NCBI GenBank assembly: GCA_002900995.3
Contig: CM035305.1
Location: 2,836,467 to 2,900,466, forward strand
Direction of reading: 5' to 3'
Length of the DNA: 64,000 nucleotides
Source of the DNA: Ganoderma boninense
Taxonomy: Eukaryota > Basidiomycota > Agaricomycetes > Polyporales > Polyporaceae
The position numbers and the translations under genes are program-made. Positions 61,701 through 64,000 of the stretch are shown here, one piece after another; positions within the stretch are counted from its first letter, which is position 1; each line of letters opens with the position of its first letter. The notes beneath the pieces are model-generated. The model saw only the letters and a program-made list of their open reading frames with translations, was not told where the DNA came from and did no database searches.

Positions 61701-63320
61701 GTCCCTCCGCCTCGCAGCTGGGCATATGGGACGCCGGGATCATGGATGATATCCGATTGGCCCAGACACCTGCCTGTCATGGTTGAGGAGGAAAAGTGGA
61801 GGTCTCGGCGCCCAGCCGGCGCCCCGAACTCCAACCTCGGGGCTGTCTCTGGTCAGTCACGTGCTGATTTTGCCGGCAAACCCACTCATTTACCAATAGC
61901 GCATTATGTGTACGTACATGGCTGTCGTTCTCCCAAGGTCCCTGCAGGGCCCTACATTGCGTTGGGCGGTCGCGAAGCTCCGTTTACGTCCTTGAGTCAT
62001 CCCCCAAGCGGATATCTAAGTGCATGGTCCATGCGATCGCACCTACCTGATTTGGCTTCGCCTTCTACTGCAAGTCGTGCCTGTGGGTATCGCATGACTA
62101 TCGTACAATGCATTACCAGCAGGACCGTTGACACGGTAAGTCTCAAATAGCATCTAATGCAATTCACGTGTCGGCCTATTCTCATGTTAGATGCGTGAAC
62201 AGCGTATCAGGCGGTCGCGGCCCAGGCTGTGACTGAATGCAGAGGCCCTGCCCGGAACGACGGTCATTCCAAATCCAGCTCGCAGCATTCCGCACGACGT
62301 GGGCAACCCGATCAAGTGCTCCATTACAACATGGTGCGTACCTTCCCATCCTTGCTTCTATATCCCGCCGGAAATCAGCAGGTGTGCAATGTGCTCTCAT
62401 GTTGGGTGGTAGTCGTGTTCTTGGTATGCAGAAGACCACAATGTGTTCCATCTCCGTCGAGAGCGTTTGACTGAGTTGCCCGGAGCTCGCGGAAATGTCG
62501 GAACATCCATAGCTTAGGGTGTTTGTCTATCATGCTCACATTCCGAACGAACGGCGTGGCGTGTGTTGAGTGCGTTCACCACAGCGCACACAACATGCTG
62601 GAGCAGCAAGGACACTGGGACCGTGCTTTCGACTGGCGTTGCACAGCCACCACGTAGGAGCAACGGTCGCGCCGCATTGATTCTGTCAAGCGAGACTCTC
62701 AGAATCAGGCCGTCGGGCCAGGAGGCCGGCGGAGTATCGCGGACCCCCGAATATCCGGTCCTTGAAGCGCCCTGAGCACTGAATTGAGTCATTCTGTGTG
62801 CGGAGCTTTGTGTTCGGGCGCCGTGTCGCAACTGCGTGGTGGCTGCGGATCGACCTGGGTCGCATTGTTAGGAAGACCTCGCTCCCCGTGTTCTTTTCTT
62901 CGGCAGCTGGGCGATGGTCTACAACAGCAGCCGGGGCTCGACGACTTCTCTGCAGAGCGGCATTCGCGCGCTGTCGGCCATGTCGTCTCGTGGGACTGCC
63001 GATAGCCGATGACTGAATGAGTCACATTGCAAATGGCATGTCGTGATATCGAGCGAAGCCGATGTTTCTGCTCCTCTGGATGCCACGGTCAGGTCGCTTC
63101 TCTTCTGGCCGGCGTGGGTGGGGAAGTGGACGAATACGATTCGTGGTGCGTGTCAACGACACATTGTGTCCATTGCGCCGCCAGCAACTGGGGTGTCTTC
63201 CATTAACACATCTTCAGGATGCTCACGACGTCGAGCCATTTTACGTCTCTTGTTGCAAACGATGCCAGGGAGCAATCTGCTCCAGAGAATAAAAGTAGTC
63301 GACATGGGGGAACAGTCTTC
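61701..63320. other. Interval with isolated exon-like patches
   Basis: A patch at about 62240-62335 reads ALPGTTVIPNPARSIPHDVG then NPIKCSITTW between an AG and a GTGCGT donor. A plausible GTAAGT donor ends another patch at about 62135. I could not build a full gene from these. ORFs at 62514-63060 on both strands overlap and look random. Confidence 0.35.
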
Positions 63321-63350
63321 CCCACTAGCCACTTTCCCACTAGCCACTTT
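63321..63350. repeat. Perfect tandem duplication of a 15-bp unit
   Basis: The unit CCCACTAGCCACTTT occurs twice head to tail, ending two bases before the ATG of the terminal gene. Confidence 0.9.
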
Positions 63351-63352
63351 CG

Positions 63353-64000
63353 ATGGACCCATCCGACAACCTCGAGGCACCTCAAGGAGGTCGCCAGACC
63401 CCTGCTGAAACGCCGGCCGGCTCATCGTCGAGTAAGCCCATCGTCATCCCATTATTGAGCTTGTCTATCCATTATGCTAACCGTCGACATCCTAGTTAAC
63501 CTTGACGATCCGTTCTCGACAATGTCGGGGCCGTCTGACTCACCAAATGCGCCCCATCCTCAGGATCCCGCTGCTCCCGCCCCCGTTTCCGCTCCCACTC
63601 CCGCCTCCCTTACCGCCACCGCCTCCCTTACCGCCACCGCCTCAGTTACTGCCATCGACTCCCCTACCGCCTCCCCTGCCGTCTCCCCTACCACCGCACC
63701 GCCGTCCCCTACCACCACCGCCTACCACCACCGCCACCGCCACCGCCACCGCCCCTACCGTCCCTACTACCTCTACGACTGCCACCGCCAGCGGCAGCGC
63801 ACAGACCAGGGACAACCAGCCGGGCACGAGTTATGTTACCCACTTCGTTTGCACGGTTAGTGAGCGTGCGGCGAACCTTTCTGACTCCGCCAAGAGGGAG
63901 GTCCTTCTTTGCGCCCCCACGGAGTCCACTCGCCAAGTAGCTGCCCATTTCTTCGGACAGTCGAACAATGACGCCATGCAGGGGTTTACGCAGTGCATGA
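63353..64000 (+). CDS. Thr/Ala/Pro-rich protein, cut by the window end
   Basis: Exon 1 from the ATG at 63353 reads MDPSDNLEAPQGGRQTPAET and stops at a GTAAGC donor (63432). The CCTAG acceptor at 63495 joins INLDDPFSTMSGPSDSPNAP. A low-complexity stretch of ACC/GCC/CCC codons follows (TASLTATASVTAIDSPTASP). The frame that continues as good protein (SYVTHFVCTVSERAANLSDS, AKREVLLCAPTESTRQVAAH, FFGQSNNDAMQGFTQCM) is one base away from this one. The shift falls in the CCACCG-type repeat around 63715-63735. No stop occurs before 64000, so the gene continues out of the window. No family can be named. Initial Ser/Thr/Pro linkers of this kind are common in fungal regulatory proteins. Confidence 0.5.
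63596..63760. repeat. Low-complexity CCNACC/GCC microsatellite-like tract
   Basis: An imperfect array of CCTTACCGCCACCGC- and CCACCG-type units on the plus strand encodes Thr/Ala/Pro. It is a likely site of replication slippage and of the frame change in the terminal gene. Confidence 0.75.

Overview
The window comes from a filamentous basidiomycete fungus, most likely an Agaricomycete. Genes are dense, on both strands, and split by short introns of about 45 to 75 nt with GT-AG (occasionally GC-AG) borders. Codons favour C or G at the third position. The reconstructed proteins are fungal: an Itc1-type WAC/DDT/WHIM protein, a Cln-type cyclin, QDE-1/RDR-class RNA-dependent RNA polymerases, and long Ser/Pro-rich proteins. 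All assignments come from reading translated exons and from remembered family patterns; no search was run.

Layout. 0.4-8 kb: WDR5/Swd3 (-) and eIF3k (+) from a shared promoter, a vacuolar-type amino acid transporter (-), and a membrane-anchored sterol-ester/acid lipase (+). 8.7-16.3 kb: the ISWI-complex subunit Itc1 (-) and a large unrecognised conserved protein (-). 17.5-23.7 kb: a Gfo/Idh/MocA oxidoreductase resembling D-galacturonate reductase (+), with unusual microexons, and a G1-type cyclin (-). 23.7-28.7 kb: about 5 kb with no convincing gene but with a 382-bp Tc1/mariner-like MITE. 28.7-33.5 kb: a large RD/RE- and Q-rich protein resembling an eIF4E-transporter (-) and an LYR-motif mitochondrial protein (+). 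34-42.5 kb: two complete tandem RNA-dependent RNA polymerases (+), the core RNAi enzymes of the locus. 42.7-51.5 kb: SmD2 (-), Pescadillo/Nop7 (+), a small unknown protein (-) and a Sec7-PH Arf exchange factor of the Syt1 type (+). 52.4-55.3 kb: a long Ser/Pro-rich protein with an apparent frameshift and a four-times repeated short motif. 55.3-64 kb: mostly gene-poor, with a small acidic/cysteine-rich protein, gene-like patches broken by frame changes, and a Thr/Ala/Pro-rich gene cut by the window end.

How the genes relate. Most are unrelated housekeeping genes: translation (eIF3k, possibly the 4E-T-like protein), splicing (SmD2), ribosome biogenesis (Pescadillo), chromatin (WDR5, Itc1), cell cycle (cyclin) and trafficking (Sec7). 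They often sit head to head over short shared promoters. The clearest lineage-specific event is the tandem RdRP duplication. Several genes (eIF3k, the 52.4-kb gene, the terminal gene) need a one-base change to read through, which could be base-call errors in homopolymer or repeat tracts or real mutations.
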